Shown here piece by piece: positions 63,926 through 64,000 of a DNA stretch of 64,000 nucleotides; positions within the stretch are counted from its first letter, which is position 1; each line of letters begins with the position of its first letter. The notes under the pieces are model-generated. The model saw only the letters and a program-made list of their open reading frames with translations, searched no databases and had not been told where the DNA came from. The DNA lies in NCBI GenBank assembly GCA_050248955.1, contig JBFWRK010000003.1:124001-188000 (forward strand), given 5' to 3'. A program made the position numbers and the translations under genes. The stretch is from JBFWRK01 sp050248955 (lineage in GTDB: Bacteria > Actinomycetota > Acidimicrobiia > Acidimicrobiales > Ilumatobacteraceae).

Positions 63926-64000
63926 TGCTCCACGAAGGGTGGCAGGGGTGGGAGGTCACCGTCGGGTGGCAGCGGGGCGAACTGTGCGGGGCGTCGTTCG
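63922..64000 (-). CDS. C-terminal end of an upstream gene (partial)
   Basis: Twenty-five codons end APLPPDGDLPPLPPFVEQ and a TGA overlapping the acyl-CoA dehydrogenase ATG. The ATGA overlap and strand show it is the preceding operon gene, possibly another acyl-CoA pathway gene. The rest lies outside the window. Confidence 0.55.
   Translation of the reverse strand, partial: ERRPAQFAPLPPDGDLPPLPPFVEQ

Noticed and set aside
1..64000. CRISPR array or complete insertion sequence
   Set aside because: No regularly spaced repeat array with spacers and no intact transposase with terminal repeats were found; the 23-bp-period repeat has no unique spacers.

Overview
The window is high-GC actinobacterial chromosome, most likely from the class Acidimicrobiia (Ilumatobacter-like). 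The evidence is the metG-tatD-(rpfB position)-rsmA-ispE order beside glmU, two tiny actinobacterial ribosomal peptides (bS22-like and bL37-like), F420-type oxidoreductases, an MMPL exporter, an Eis-like acetyltransferase, an hsp20-hspR pair, and many GTG starts with GTGA/ATGA overlaps. The taxonomic call is inference from gene content.

Layout. 1-5.7 kb: glmU (cut by the window edge), tRNA-Gln, a bS22-like gene, then the metG-tatD-DPBB protein-rsmA-ispE operon. 5.8-15.7 kb: a large AfsR/SARP-type regulator, an MMPL exporter, a thioesterase, a HAD phosphatase, rsmI, a DUF192 protein and an MFS permease. 15.9-22.9 kb: a stress or dormancy-type cluster with a universal stress protein, nicotinamidase, nicotinate phosphoribosyltransferase, a BON-DUF2267 protein, divergent archease and RtcB, and a hemerythrin with a histone H1-like tail. 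23.1-25.9 kb: an Ltp2-type thiolase fold protein, its DUF35 partner and a family III CoA-transferase, flanked by two copies of one palindrome. 26-35.9 kb: an ATPase remnant, a 23-bp-period repeat, ychF, a peptidoglycan amidase, a PHP phosphoesterase, bL37, a prolyl oligopeptidase, a VOC protein, an Eis-like acetyltransferase, a DUF1269 protein and a RecB-type nuclease.

36.4-42.9 kb is the most unusual region. A tRNA-Leu(UAA) gene is cut inside its anticodon loop. The 5' half lies at 36475-36513 and the 3' half at 41996-42049, 5.5 kb apart, and both carry the same 7-bp loop sequence. The intervening segment brings its own complete tRNA-Leu(UAA), an orphan PEP-swivelling-domain protein with a divergent TetR regulator, a lipoprotein and an unknown gene. 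A C-terminal scrap of a tyrosine integrase follows the tRNA 3' half without a gap and overlaps a two-gene unknown module. This looks like a decayed integrative element.

43-50.7 kb: a flavin/DsrE pair with a TetR repressor, then a branched-chain-type ABC importer in which LivH, LivM and LivG are fused in one chain. A GntR regulator follows, and two similar operator-like sites mark the importer promoter and the regulator promoter. 50.8-64 kb: a truncated gene, a glycosyltransferase, an LLM oxidoreductase, an acyl-CoA ligase, an F420-binding protein, hsp20-hspR, an M20 amidohydrolase, TetR-SnoaL, an ArsR-phosphatase fusion with arsC, a thiolase with a SnoaL protein that seems to start at CTG, and acyl-CoA dehydrogenase genes running off the end. 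The right third is rich in CoA-thioester and lipid catabolism.
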